From Isoetes taiwanensis (taxonomy: Eukaryota > Streptophyta > Lycopodiopsida > Isoetales > Isoetaceae), in the NCBI GenBank assembly GCA_021234155.1, contig JAJEKV010000033.1:4257454-4321453 (forward strand): a DNA stretch of 64,000 nucleotides. Direction: 5' to 3'. Numbering within the stretch: position 1 is the first letter of the stretch; each line of letters starts with the position of its first letter. Positions 8,206 through 20,605 of the stretch are shown one piece after another. The position numbers were made by a program, and so were the translations under genes. The notes beneath the pieces are model-generated. The model ran no database searches and was not told where the DNA came from. It was given only the letters and a program-made list of their open reading frames with translations.

Positions 8206-10442
8206 ATGCGGATGGGCAGCGCTGGAGGAACCGAAATGAAGTCTCTACACTACGATACAAGCATCACAACAGATGAGACTCTGCTATATCTGTTTCAAGA
8301 ATTTGTGAATGCTGTTAGGTTAAGAAGAGGGGATGATTCGAGGAACGTTTTCCAGAGGACCAGGGATGCATTGCATGATATGGGTCCTCGCTTTAAACAA
8401 GCTGGCCGGACTGCTTCAGGGGATATCGTGCACTGGATGCATCAAGGAGGTGCCTGGCGAGCCTTGTTAGTCAGTTGTGTAAGTTCTATTGTATCTTTGT
8501 TGTTGTTTTATTTTATTTGAATTTCTTAGCACTGTAATAGGGCCCTGTAAATGAAGAGAATTTTTGGAAGATGGGGCTGAAGGCTTGAACATGTCCATAG
8601 ATGTTTCTAGGAAATGATGCAATTGTCTTGATGTTTCTTTTTGCATTTTGTGAATACTCCCTAATTCATTCTCCTTTGTTGTTATTGGCTTTGTTACGCA
8701 GGTAGGAATTATCTTGTTCATGTCTTTAACAGCTATTACAGTGTTCACAATTTTCTTTGTGACAGCAACTGCCAATGCAGTTGCAATTGGACTTTTGGTG
8801 TCATTATCTGGGGTTGGAGCTTTCATGGCAGTATTTTTTATGTTTCTGGCCACTGTATATGTTTTTGCACTCGTTGTCGCAGCTGTTGCAATTTCAACAA
8901 TAACGTTTTTTGGAGTCTGCGCGGTGATTTTTAGTTCAGGTAAGAGTTTGGTTAATTGTTTGTGTGCTATAAATTAGGTTAGATGATAATGTTGAGTGAG
9001 CAGCTCTTGTGTATAGAATTCCTTTTAAAAGTCCCATGAGTTTGGCGGAAGATAGTCATGAGTAGGTAGGAAGACTAATTGATCAACACACCTCTATTTA
9101 ACAGCTTAAAAGAAGAGGAACTTACAGTGGCATAAATGAGAGATAATTGGAGAATTATGTTTGTAACAAATAGATGATTTAAAAACTGATGTTAATAAAG
9201 CACCATGGTAATAACAAAAATTTAAGCAGTAGGATCCCTCTGGCATGTCTTGTCCTTTTCTGCACGCTGAACCATGTTATGTGCTGGATTATTGCTAAGA
9301 ATTCATCAATATCAATGCCTTATGTTTTTGAGAAGCTGCTAAGTAAATTTAGCAGTTGCTTGATAACAGCATCATCCTTAATTACTAAATTTCCATAACA
9401 TGGTATCCTCAGTACATGGCCTTTGTTTGCTTAACTGGTAGACTTGGAACATTATGAGCATTGGGAAAATTGTGGCCTTTTACCATAACCAGCTCTCCTC
9501 GCCAGATTACACTGTAATCAGGCTGCTCCTGCCGAGGACCTGCATATTTAGATAAAGAACGCTGAAATCGTTTAATCATGTCCATGACTCTATCTTGGTC
9601 TAAGTTCATGCGGATAACTTGCTGGTCTCACCAGTTGTTGGTGAATAATCGGCCATATCAGCTGGATCTATAATAGGGCCCCTCTTAACAAGCAAGCTAT
9701 AGCTTGGCATTAGGTCTGTAAGTAGTAATCCTTTTTGTGAAGGTCTTTTAAGTTTTGATTCTCCAGGAATTTGCAATGTAGCAGAAGCAAATAGACTTGA
9801 GGCACCAGCTTAATTTCCCTGTAAAGATTTTTGCACTTTACATTCAGATCAAAACTGTATCGAAGCTAGAAACATTTGATCCAGGCCCCCTCTTTATAGG
9901 CAACATAATTCTGGAAATTTAGCAAGCTCCTTTTATTGTAAATGAATTGAAAGTTTCAGGCAAATTTAGCCTCTATGAGGCAGTTTCAGAATCCTCTATC
10001 CCTGTTGAAGCCAGTTTAGATAAAAATTGCAGGCCGGTTTTTGAGTAAATGATCTATTAAATTTTGCTAGTCAGGTTAGTAGTTCCCAAACTCTAGAATG
10101 CATAAAAGAGATGCAAATGATACCATCTGGAAATGAGGAAAACAGAAAAAATACAAATACTCAAGTCATTATAATGGGTGTGCATGTATTTATTCAATAC
10201 CTCGTAACGCTGCACTGTCAGCTTATTTTTAACATGTCTCTTATTATAGATATTATTTGGTATCAGGTTGGATTGCTTTTTGGTGGCTAGTCTGGCAGGG
10301 TATGAAAAAGGTTGTTGATTTTCTTCAAGGATCAGTAGCATTGGCAGGATCAGCTCTTAGTGGAGTCTCATCAACTGGTCAACTACAAACAATTTCTGTT
10401 GAAAAGTCGATACTTCAACGAAGCCAGGACTTCACACAGTGA
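8206..10442 (+). CDS. Small multi-span membrane protein, three exons
   Basis: Three exons splice cleanly in frame: 8206-8478, 8702-8939 and 10267-10442, each intron GT-AG (donors GTAAGTTC and GTAAGAGT; acceptors TTACGCAG and GTATCAG). The product is 228 residues. Residues 1-85 are hydrophilic (GGTEMKSLHYDTSITTDE, then an RLRRGDDSR stretch). Exon 2 encodes about 79 almost wholly hydrophobic residues, continuing into WIAFWWLVW in exon 3, so roughly residues 86-183 form three or four membrane spans or a long hydrophobic hairpin. The tail is short and Ser/Gln-rich. ATGs at 8206 and 8212 are both in frame. The uninterrupted frame and good splice sites argue for a real gene. The layout (soluble head, one long hydrophobic core) recalls lipid-droplet or ER-membrane proteins, but that is topology only; I do not recognise the family. 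Confidence 0.75.
9409..9810 (-). pseudogene. Antisense coding fragment in intron 2, family unknown
   Basis: Inside the second intron of the membrane-protein gene, the reverse strand is open from 9810 to about 9613 (reading for example SKLKRPSQKGLLL, then SYSLLVKRGPIIDPADMADY) and, after a one-step frame change near 9610, open again to 9409 (MNLDQDRVMDMIKRFQRSL, then YSVIWRGELVMVKG). The two parts look like one protein broken by a frameshift. The composition is that of a normal soluble protein, not a transposon frame. I do not recognise the family. It is most likely a fragment of another host gene copied into the intron, or a decayed antisense gene. Confidence 0.45.
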
Positions 10443-10446
10443 GATG

Positions 10447-10572
10447 ATCGATACCGGAGACTGGTTTCACATGAAGTTTTGGAAATCTTAAAAGAAGTCA
10501 CTGTTAATTATCGATACTGGAGACTAGTTTCACATAAAGTTCTGGAAATCTTAAAGGAAGTCACAGTTGATT
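10447..10572 (+). repeat. 63-bp direct tandem duplication in 3' flank
   Basis: Two units, 10447-10509 and 10510-10572, begin ATCGATAC(C/T)GGAGACT and share AGTT(T/C)TGGAAATCTTAAA. They lie just after the stop codon of the membrane-protein gene, so they are probably in its 3' UTR. Confidence 0.8.
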
Positions 10573-11152
10573 CTCCATCTGTATTTTTCCAGATCAGTAT
10601 TGTCACATAAAGCCAAAATCTGGCTTACTATTCAATAATGATCTCATCAATGTAGTGGCCGCATCACCCATGCATTATATTATGAACCGAGTTCTGCCAG
10701 CTTGTATAACTCTTTAAAGTTAAAAGCCATATGGCATCATGTTCTGGTATCTAAACAAAAGCTAGCCAGAACAAAATTAATATACCGAATTAACCTTCTT
10801 AAGAAGTGTTAAGCTCGTCTGAGTTCTGTGCATAAGGGATAATAATAATGAAAGATATAGATATACATCGTTTTTAACCTTGTCACTGGTGGTGGTATTT
10901 TTGTCATGCCCGAGCATGCGTTCTGATTTATGTTAAAGATTGGTTCTGATTTATGTTAAAGATTGGCTCTGTGTTCAGCAAGAGGAACTGTGAAATGATT
11001 TTTGGAAGTTCATACAAATTTTTTGTGGCTGAATGTTTATAACACCTTGCTGATTTTCCCTGTTGCTCTATCAACATGCTAAAATAGAGGCCTAAGAAAT
11101 TGGCGTTCCATATCACAAGATTGGTGGGCAATTTGGAAAAGAAAGTGTAGTA
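10573..11152 (+). other. Spacer with a short tandem duplication
   Basis: No gene seen. TTCTGATTTATGTTAAAGAT is directly repeated at about 10920-10966. A palindromic GCCCGAGCATGCG sits at about 10909. Confidence 0.6.
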
Positions 11153-14100
11153 TTCAAGAATGATTTCTCAGTCTCGTTGCACAAAACAGACAGGCACAAC
11201 CGCTACTTGTGGGTGCGCGTGCAACAGTGGCGACACTCTCCTCATAGCAGCGTGCTACTTTCCACATGCCGAGAGCAACTTCTATAACACTCATTTGGAT
11301 GTGGATCGATTGGAGCCATATATCGATCTATATGATGACATACAGCAGCACAAACAATTGGGCAGGGTTATGTTGCTTGGCGACTTTAATGCACGCACAG
11401 GAGCCGAGCAGGTTCCAAAATTTGACCCCCTGGCAGAGGACGTCTTGCAGTTGAACCCCGCAGAGGTGGCTTGGTCAAGGATATCAGATGACCGCCATAT
11501 TTCGCGCTATGGCAGGCAGTTGTTGTTGCTGGGTAGTATCTTTGACCTGGTTATTTGTAATGGGTTGGCACAATGGCCGTCTTCCAGTTGCTACACTTGT
11601 AGACAGGACAACCAAGGAGGCGGCTCCAGTGTGGTGGATTATCTGCTGGTTGAGGAACGGGATCTGCACCTGGTTACTCATTTTTCCATCGGGACAGACA
11701 CTCGGGACGAGGAAGTAGATTCGGACCACCGGCCCCTGTTCATGCATCTCCATTGGGAGGCTTCCCGTGCACCTGCTTCTTCAACACACCGGGTGCCCCA
11801 GCTGCGCCTGGACTACGACCGTGCAGGGACCTATGCCCAGCTGCTTGAGCATGATCTGGCGGGACTGCTGCAACTCCCCACACTTCAAGAGCAATCTGGC
11901 GAAATGACTCACACTTCCCGGCGGCTGCTGAAGATGCTTTGGGAGAGGCCGCCACGGCAAACCACGTGCACTACCACCTTTCCCGCAACAAATGGTTTGA
12001 TGATGAGTGTCGGGAGCTCAAACGCGCACACTCCGGCAAGTCAGATCCCATCTCCCCGCCCGCGGCCATCGGTCAATACCGCTCCTTTCTCAAGAACAAG
12101 AAGGCCGGATACCTCGCAGAGCATCGCCAATGATGTTTGGTCTCCGGACCGCACCCCGGACATTCGGAGAAGGGTCTTGAGCAAGCCCCCGCACCCACGG
12201 GGAACATCACCTCCGAGCAATGGGTACAAACTTTTGCAATTTATCGACCAGCTCGGGGGCGGGCGCCAGATCCCTCCACAGATAGGCATGGCTCTAGTTA
12301 TCACGAGAAGGGGATGTTATCATGGGCCTACTGCCTAGCTAATGGCAAGGCATCAGATTTAGATGGCATGCGGTGCGTAACTTCAAATGGGCCGGGCCTC
12401 CACGGCGCTGTCCCTCACGACATTGTTCAATAAAGCATTGCGAGAAGGCTTCCCCCACGCAATGGACCACTAGCGCAGTAGTGCCCATATACAACGCAGG
12501 GGACCCTCAATGCCCGGCCAACTACCGTACTATTATGGTCAGCTCTCTCTTTGCAAAACGTTGGCTATCGGCATCCTTGAGCAAATGTGACAATATGGGC
12601 GAGGAAACGGAGGTGCGAGCTCTTACACGGCGGGGTTTCGCCCGGACATTCCACCATTGATCAAATCTTCACTCTGCGCACATTGATTGAGGATAGCGAA
12701 TCGCCCGGCAGAACACGTCTTTCGTTGTTTTAGGCCGATTTTGCAAAAGTTGCGACCACGCACCCCCCAACAAGCTCGGGATAGATTGCGGCACCGGGGG
12801 ACCCCCGGACTTGCGCGAATGCGGTGTATAGGGTGCGAGGCATGTTCGGGCCGTATCACATCAGCAGCCTGCCCGTGTCGGTAGCATTGGAGTGCGTCGG
12901 GGTTGCCCCCTCTCCCCACACTCTTTGGCCTATACATTGATCGGTTGGAAGATTGGCTCTCTCGAGCATGGAGGCGCTGGCATCTCATGCATCGCACAAT
13001 CCGGCAACTCATATATCTTTGATGATGTCAACCTCATGGCCTATACTCCGGAGGACATGCGGTGTCACCGGATGCTCTTGACACTTTTTGCCAATTCAGC
13101 ATGCGAGTTAACTTGGCCAAAACCGTGGTGTCTTTGCTAGTTGCATCATCCCGCCGACCAAGGCTTCCACATTCACTTACCGGGGCAAGAGGTAGAGGTG
13201 GCTCCGACCTACAAGGACTTGGGGATTGAGTTCTCAACTACCACCCATTGGGATGCGGCTATCGGGTTGCGGGTCACGGCGGGTTGGAAAGCACTATATG
13301 CCATGCGTAAACAACAGTCACAAGGCGAGTTATGCGCTGGGGCCACCAGTCACATTTGTTTGGCCTTGGTTGAGCCGGGTCCTTTTGTATGGGGCGTAAG
13401 TGTGGGCTCCGTGATATCCCTCAACACCGGAATGACCTCGGCGGTGCGAGAAGGTCTTCTTGGCACGGGCCCGGGGTGAAGTCCACGGTTCCGTGCTGAT
13501 CCTACTCCAGGAGACAGGCTTTCTACCCCTTCAACGGGCCGCATTGGAACGCCATATCGCTTTACTTCCAAAAGGTGGTCGCTATGGCTGATACACGCTT
13601 GCCCCATCTTGCTTTGGCCACAAAGAATGGGTCCCCAACGCCGGAAATCTGGCTGGAAAGACAAGCAAGCTCGGTGGTTCTCACGCCGGGCGTCAGGGGC
13701 AAACAGATGCGTCCCAGTCGGGACAAGGAAAGATCGTGGATGCATTTAAACCGTACCTAGATGCTACTTTCCTTCGCAAGCTCGGGGATCGCGAGGCTCG
13801 ACGGCGCGCGCGTTAAGGCGGCACACTATCGCCAGCAAGTCAATCCTAGGCTCACAAGAGGCCCACACCAAAAGATTTGTACACACCCGGTTTGCCCATG
13901 AAGAAGCGCCAGACTTATAGCTTCCATTCGCGACGGGTGCACATCGCCTCCATATTGAAACAGGGCGTTGGGTTCGGGAAGCACGAGAGCAAAGGCTTTG
14001 CCAGTGTTGCCACCAGGGCGCGATTGAGGATGAATGTCATACCCTCCAGATCTGCCCGGCATTTGCCCATATCCGAGAGAGGTATGTTCGACTACTAGTG

Positions 14101-14437
14101 CACGGCCACCGCCGTTGCATCGGTTATTGACTACGGCGTCCGGTGGGTTTGTTGGGGTCATACCTCCGTGAGGTTATGGATGCACGGACTTCGTTTGTGT
14201 CCTATGGGACGATCTTGAACTGTCCCTATGCAATTGTATACAATCACAAAGATGCTTATTACTGCTAAGGTTTTTCCCTCGAAAACCCTTCTTCTGAATC
14301 ACATCGAAGTAATACGCTTGCTGCTCTCTTTTTGTTTGGGTCCCATAGGCCAATTGGTCTCCGTGGACGCTAAAAACCTATTCTATTCTATTCTAAAAAC
14401 CCTTCTCTATTCTATTCTACTTCAAGAATGATCTCTC
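11153..14437 (+). mobile_element. 5'-truncated LINE with target-site duplication (copy C)
   Basis: The element (about 11170-14420) is flanked by TTCAAGAATGATTTCTC (11153-11169) and TTCAAGAATGATCTCTC (14421-14437), a 17-bp target duplication with one difference. The first frame (to about 11760) encodes the C-terminal half of an APE-type endonuclease: LLGDFNARTG, SVVDYLLV and SDHRPLFMHL are its catalytic motifs. Later frames carry reverse-transcriptase pieces (CPANYRTIMVSSLFAKR; DDVNLMAYTPEDM in place of the usual A/YADD block; VAPTYKDLGIEFS), then the C-terminal zinc finger near 14020. Many frameshifts make it dead. The 5' part (ORF1 and endonuclease N-terminus) is absent. The end carries the family stem-loops and a (TTCTA) tail, partly duplicated. 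The first stem-loop is damaged in this copy. Confidence 0.9.
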
Positions 14438-14575
14438 TACTTCGAACCAACCAACTGCTTCCTGAGATTAAGGAAAAGGTGTGGCATAATATTTAAGAAT
14501 GCTTTCTCCACTTCATGAGATTGAGATTAGGGATTAGACTGTTTGATTGATATAGACGGTATGATTGATACTTGG
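14438..14575 (+). other. Short spacer
   Basis: Target-flanking DNA after the LINE. Nothing is recognised. Confidence 0.5.
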
Positions 14576-14718
14576 GTCTCGTCTAGTGCTATATCTTAGG
14601 AGTCTTTAATATGACTTATGCACGTCTCGTCTAGTGCTATATCTTAGGAGTCTTTAATATAACTTATGCACGTCTCGTCTCGTGCTATATCTTGAGTCTT
14701 TAATATGACTTATGCACG
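14576..14718 (+). repeat. Three tandem 48-bp units
   Basis: Units start at GTCTCGTCTAGTGCTATATC at 14576, 14624 and 14672 and end in ATGACTTATGCAC. The third unit has lost a few bases. Confidence 0.85.
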
Positions 14719-17700
14719 TTCTTAAAAAAAGTTGCCTCCACAATTCCTCGCTTATATGCTCGTAGGAATAAGCTAAAGAAGTATTATTATTCCAGGTGCT
14801 CGTAAGACACAATGACAAAGATTGAATGATAAAAAGGTCAAATAGGTATTGTCCCTTTTTAGCAGGCTTGCCTTTCTAAGGTACAAGGATTGCTAGAATT
14901 CTAGCCTACTTGCTGACCGCATTCTACTTGCTTTAGAAAAAAGAAAAACTAAGTATAAAATAAAATCCTCGGCCTCTACGTGGGAGCCTACTAGTCAATT
15001 GTTCAAGCCCGTTATCCACCATATATATAATAATTAAAAAAAAAAAGGATACAATTGGTGATCAGTGATAAACTGAGAGACCTAATGTACCTTTTGGCCC
15101 TTGCACATTTACCGTTTTCACGCTAATTGTGTATTGATTGGCTGCAGGTACGGGTTCTCTCCTCTAATTGTCTCCATTTTGCTGTTAGAGTTGGCGTTAA
15201 CGCGGAAGAGGATGGAATATACTACATCAAGATTCAAAGTTTACGTTACTCTTCATACTTTCAAATTCAAAACTTCATAGTTGTAAGATTTAAGTTAAGA
15301 TTTAAGTTTATAGTTGTAAGATTGATTACCTTATACTTTCAAATTCAAAAACGTTATGTACAAATTGATTACCTTATACTTTTAAATTCAAAAACGTTAT
15401 GTACAAATTGGATATGCTAATATGGGAATGATGATATGAATTATTTTACTCAAGGCTTTTATTTCTGGATATATTATTCAATATAGTAAATTTATGGGCT
15501 AAGGTTTGTAGAGTGCCTGATGTGGCCTGGCCTAAAAAACCAGGGTGGATATTGGGATAAGTGATCTTGCCTTGAACAAGGTTCTTTTAATGTAATTGTT
15601 TGCATAACTGTGACTGTAGTCTTGGCAAGAACATGTACGAAGAAGGAAAAAAAAAAAAAAAAAAACAAAACTACTCAAAAGCACGTTTGCTTACTTTGCA
15701 TAGCAAATTGTAGGATATGGTGTGAGTGATGTTTTATAATATAAAATTAAAATCGAATTAGGGCATTAGTAAAGTTTTTGCAAGAAATCGACAATAGTGA
15801 TTGACACTCACATTCTTAGTCCACGTGAAAGCTATTCAACTTTACATAGAAATGCCATGCAGAATTGTAATCAATCTCTTAGGTAAATCTGCACTATAAT
15901 ACTTGATAATTAAAGAATGTATGAAGCTGGATACTGTTGTCTTGTGTATGGGTTCATATTAGAAGTTGCTCCAATTGCACTGTGCATGGCTAGAAGTTCC
16001 TGTATAATAATGCTTAGATAATTATTGAACCACAAATACTGCAGAATATTTCTACAAGTTCTGAACTGAGGATTAGTACATAGTAGAGGAGCACAACTTT
16101 AAAACCATGAACCAAAGATCAACATCAGTGAGAATGACGATGTGTTCAATAGACCAAATTCTCCAGCCAGCAAAATCTAAGTGAAAAGCAATTTATTGGG
16201 AAAAGCCAAACTCTGCAGAAGATTTTGTAGCCACAGCTGTGGAAGACAAAGGAAAATCGAAACCTTAAATGCCACCAGACTCTGCTTATGCCCCAAAAAT
16301 CGATTTAGTGCATGCTTTGTGTAGAGCCCAAGAATCAGCAATCCTTTTGCCAGAAACCGACATCATTGAAATTTTTAACCTAAAAACAAAATAAAACACA
16401 GAGCCTTTTATCAGATCTGAAGCCCTATATCATGTCGTTGGCTTCAGCCATAGCCTCACCCTGAACCGCCATCTCCATTCACGGACCCGCGAGACAAAAT
16501 TCGACCCTAAATCATCTTCCACAGCTACCTGACCCTTCTGTCTGCCTTCCGCCATACCTAACGGCCCTACCCGCGTGCACAGAGCAGCAGAAAAGAAAGA
16601 AGAACTAGCAGAAGGGCAGGGTTGGGGCAAAGGGCAAGGTAGAAAAGAAAATAATAATAATAAAAATGGCAAATATAGGAACATAAAATTTTTAACAAAA
16701 AAACTTATTTCTAAAGCAATTGAATTTTGAAATTCACCGGGTCTAAATTGGGAGTAGACAAGCTTGCATTAAAGATGGTTGCCATTTGAGCACCTCAAAG
16801 ATGTTTTAGTTACATAGTTCAAAATGTTGGTGAATGGAAAACGAAAATGAGTTTGGGTAAGGTCATGATTATATATTTACAACAATAAGTTATGAGGATT
16901 TTGTTCCACTTTCGTCCCTATACATGTTCAAGATCCAGCTTTTGCTCATCAAGAACTCAATTTAACTTTTGTTCACCATGAACTGGAGTTCCAAATAGCG
17001 GAGCAGTATAACAACCATACAACAACAATACTAATATGGTTGTCACGCACATTCAAAAGCACTATGATGCAAAGAGGACATGAATTTAGAACATTTTGGT
17101 TATAAGCTGCCTACTTACCAAGTAGATTACCTCATTATCATTATTAGTTATATCATTAGAGATTCATGTATATACATGGCTAGCTTGCATGCAAGTTTTG
17201 AGTATCCTTGTTCTTATGTTCGTGCTTTCCTTTTGTACATCTTCATTATATTTTTACATTACACGGATTCTAGTCTCTTTGCACTTCATTGAGTCATTCT
17301 CGTATCTTGCTCATAGGCTCGTGACACCTGATTCCACCAAGCTAGGTAAGAAGTTAGTAATGCACTCTAATGTTCCAACTCTAGAGAGCAATAAATCAAA
17401 GAAGCTTGGCACATCTTCAATCTATAGAGAGTCATTTGGAGTCCACGATTGCGGGCAAGTCCAATTCATTACTCAATACCTGCAAAGAAAGATTGTTAAC
17501 TTGCCATCAGTGCCAAAGTGAACTTTGGCAAATAACTTATAATGCAAAGTTTGCTTCAGTAGGATAAAATCAAATACAATTAAGGATTATTTACTATTGA
17601 CATGTGTTGATTGTTCAAGAGAACCATTATAGTGTTTGAAAAGTTTTCTGAACATGAACATCTCAGTTGGAATTATTTTTAATATGCAACAAGAATTTCC

Positions 17701-18190
17701 GAATAATGTTTAACATGCAACATGAATAACACACAACGGGTTTTGAACACGCTACCCATGTCTTCCATCCACTTGTTTTGTTTTTTTTTTCCCAATGTCT
17801 GTGTGTCGCTAAGGAATCATGCTCTATTTTTCACCTCATATCAACAAATGATAAAACCTGAAAATATTTTCAAACGAATGATCCCATGAGGGAATAACCC
17901 ACAATAAAGAATGCACATCTGTCCTTACCCAAAACTTCTCTAGAAGGACAATGACATTATATAGGGGTTTATAATGCTCCAAATCCCTGCATAGAAATAG
18001 TAAGTATTCCAAATGTTCTCGCTGAATGGATGATCAACAATAAAACAACAAAACAAGCTATTGTTCTTGGATGAAAGAGGCGCCTATTCTTCCAAGCTCA
18101 TGAACCTTTAAATCATCATGACGAAGAAAGCTGCACCAATCCCCACCTGCAAATGACATCTTGTTCTCGTTGAGGCTCAACCTGTCAAAA
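14719..18190. other. Gene-poor AT-rich spacer
   Basis: No supportable gene. Visible structure: a ~43-bp tandem duplication (ATTGATTACCTTATACTTT at 15321 and 15364) with related CAAATTCAAAA blocks from 15226, and a poly(A) run of about 17 at 15649. Open frames of 60-110 codons (for example 17189-17521) are AT-driven and show no motif. Confidence 0.6.
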
Positions 18191-18194
18191 GTTC

Positions 18195-19190
18195 ATATTG
18201 TGGGCAATTTGTAAGGATGACCCATGCATATGACTTTTACTTTTACTCCATTACCATGTCCATCATGCCACTCATGAGATGTAGCATAGATGTTGGATAA
18301 TAGTGTATGCTGAAGAGTCTCCACATCCCAAAGAGAGAATGCTTCCAACTGCGTTTTTTCCACAGACCAAGTCATTGAGGACCCTGGAAGAACCAAGCAA
18401 GCTTGTCCATGACATGGCTGTATGCAAAAATGGCATCTCACAAATTGTATCCTCTGCCTCTTGCAGTAGACCTGCCCGTCCAAGATAATCAATGATGCAG
18501 TGATAATTCTCTAGAGATGGTGTAAGACTAAAGCTGCTACTTATCATGGCAAACAAATGGCTCCCAGCATCTAATGCACCTGCATGGCCACATGCAGAGA
18601 GAAGGCTTATAAAGCTAATACAGTTCGGCATGATGGCCTCCAATTGCATCTGCTGGAAAAAGTGTAATGCTTCAATGGACTTCCCATGCTGGGAAAATGC
18701 AGCAATCAAAGCATTCCAAGAGATCACACATTGCCCATTTATTATATCAAAAACGTTTTGAGCATCCTCTAGGCTTCTACGAGTTCCATACATATTAATG
18801 AGTGCAGTTGCAATGGCAATATCAGAGTGAACATCACATACAATAACTTGAGCATGCATGTGCTTCCCATTAGTTAGTAGTGCCCAGCCGGCACATACAC
18901 AAATGATGTTCACCAACGTGACATTGTCTGGCTCCATGTGCTGCAACAACATCCACTTGTAAATTTCAAATGCTTCCATTCCCTTCCCATGTTGTTCATA
19001 CGCAGTAATCATTGCATTGCAAAGTATAACGTCCTTACTAATAATTTGATCATACATTTGTCGTGCATCTTTAAGATAACCACATTTTCCATACATGTTA
19101 ACCAGTGCAGTTCCAACAATGATGTCCGTTTCAAGTCCATTCTCAACAACCAGCTCAGATATTTTCATTCCTTCCATCAAAAAATCTGCT
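18195..19190 (-). pseudogene. PLS-type PPR protein fragment with E-motif frameshift
   Basis: The reverse strand is open for 302 codons (18272-19180) and carries repeated PPR units with the plant signatures GTALVNMYGKCG, ISWNALIAAFSQHG and FISLLSACGHAG, then the start of an E motif (SWTSLLGSSRVLND). Such proteins bind organelle RNA for editing or processing in mitochondria or plastids. Near 18315 the E motif leaves frame: the expected continuation TLLSNIYATSHEW lies in another frame, consistent with loss of two bases. The N-terminal part is absent. A pyrimidine tract with CAG at about 19190 could be a splice acceptor for an upstream exon, but no upstream PPR repeats are seen. No DYW domain follows. 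A 5'-truncated, frameshifted pseudogene is most likely. Confidence 0.75.
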
Positions 19191-20605
19191 GAAAAACAGG
19201 CTAATAACGAAGTTTAAAGCATCATGTGTTAGATAACTATGAAAAACCTGGAGGCCAAGGAGGAAGATTTGATTGGATGTTCTCCAAACAATATGGTTAT
19301 GCAGCTCACCAGATGTAAAATGCAATGGCATTCAAATCTATTTCATTTTGAGGAAAGGAATAGATAGAATGAATTACTGGAGCATACATATGTCTATAAG
19401 TTCTGCTACTGATATAAGTACTAACCTAGCTGAATATCTTAAAGCACTTATTGATAGGACCTTGTACAAAAACGCTGAGAGTAGACTGGATAAAGGTGGA
19501 TTTGAATTGAACCACATACCAGACAGACCATTCACTTTAGTATAGTTCAAAACCAGAAATATGTCACACCATTTACATTGCTGGAGCAGATAAGAACATA
19601 CCTCTAAATATCCGAAATCTCTCCTTTCTTGCCACTCCAATGCATGCTCATAAGTCTGAAACCCCTGTCTCCATTTGAAGAAACTAAAATTTAGCAAATG
19701 TAACTCAAGAATGTTTCTTTGATGGATAAACCCTTCAAATCATTGTGGCCTAGCCCCTTCAAATTCGAAAAAATCACCGTAGCCTAGCCTCTTCAAATTC
19801 AAAATAAAAACTCGGATAAGAACCCGAGTAGTATGGAACCCCAAATCCGCCTTCCAAACTGGGGTTTGACTCCACAAGGCGGGATAAGCTCGGGTTCGTC
19901 TTCTATTTGCCGCAATGCCACTTCACTGCAAGCCGTATGCCGCCTCAGTGCAAGAGGACCACATTCCCAACAAAGCTCCTAAAAATAGGACGATAGCCTA
20001 TTTACAGAGAACAAAAAAACAGAGGTACTCCTCTAGTGCAACTGACCTCCATCGACCTCTTTGTGGATTCCGGCAGAGGCAGCCGGCAGGCCTAGAGGGA
20101 AAAAAACGCAGCAAAAATAGAGATGGGAACGAGCCAATACGAATTCTCGTTATCTCTAATGCCAGCATAACTTCCCACGCCCCTGAACCGTAGATGGAAT
20201 CAAACGGTTGGAATAGCATCCACTTGCAAAAAAATCCCACTTGGCGTCAACGTGGACACTCTAAAATTGCTTCAAAGTGTCAACTTGTGTTTGTGCAAAC
20301 GTGCTAAAAACTAGTCGTAAGACAAGTTTAAGGCAAGGGGGTGGGGGAGAAAACGAAGGGTTGTGTTCAGATGATGAAGGTAAATGAAGATATTTTGAAC
20401 TTAGATGTTGTGGAATGCGTAGTGAGTAGAAGAGGTGATTCTCAACAAAGATTGCACTAAGAGGCTTAGTCTTTGTAAAAGGAACAATCAGAGATGAAAA
20501 GGAAGAGGTAAGCCTTTGTAGAAGATGCTGAATTCAGTTCAATCTAGCACATAGTATTCAACCAATCAAATACAAGTGGTGGCAGTATCGTTAGTTACAG
20601 TTGAT
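19191..20605. other. Spacer
   Basis: No recognised gene. A GTAGCCTAGCC/CTTCAAATTC block is imperfectly duplicated at about 19745-19805. Short open frames at 19374-19697 and 19915-20193 show no family motif. Confidence 0.55.

Noticed and set aside
11484-12304. Reverse-strand frames inside the LINE
   Set aside because: They are shadows of the forward endonuclease and RT coding sequence.
14576-14718. Regular 48-bp repeats as a possible CRISPR-like array
   Set aside because: The units are directly adjacent without unique spacers, and this is plant nuclear DNA; they are simple tandem repeats.
16430-16684. 84-codon reverse frame with a hydrophobic N-terminus resembling a signal peptide
   Set aside because: Its start is in an AT-rich run, there is no recognised domain after it, and no supporting context.
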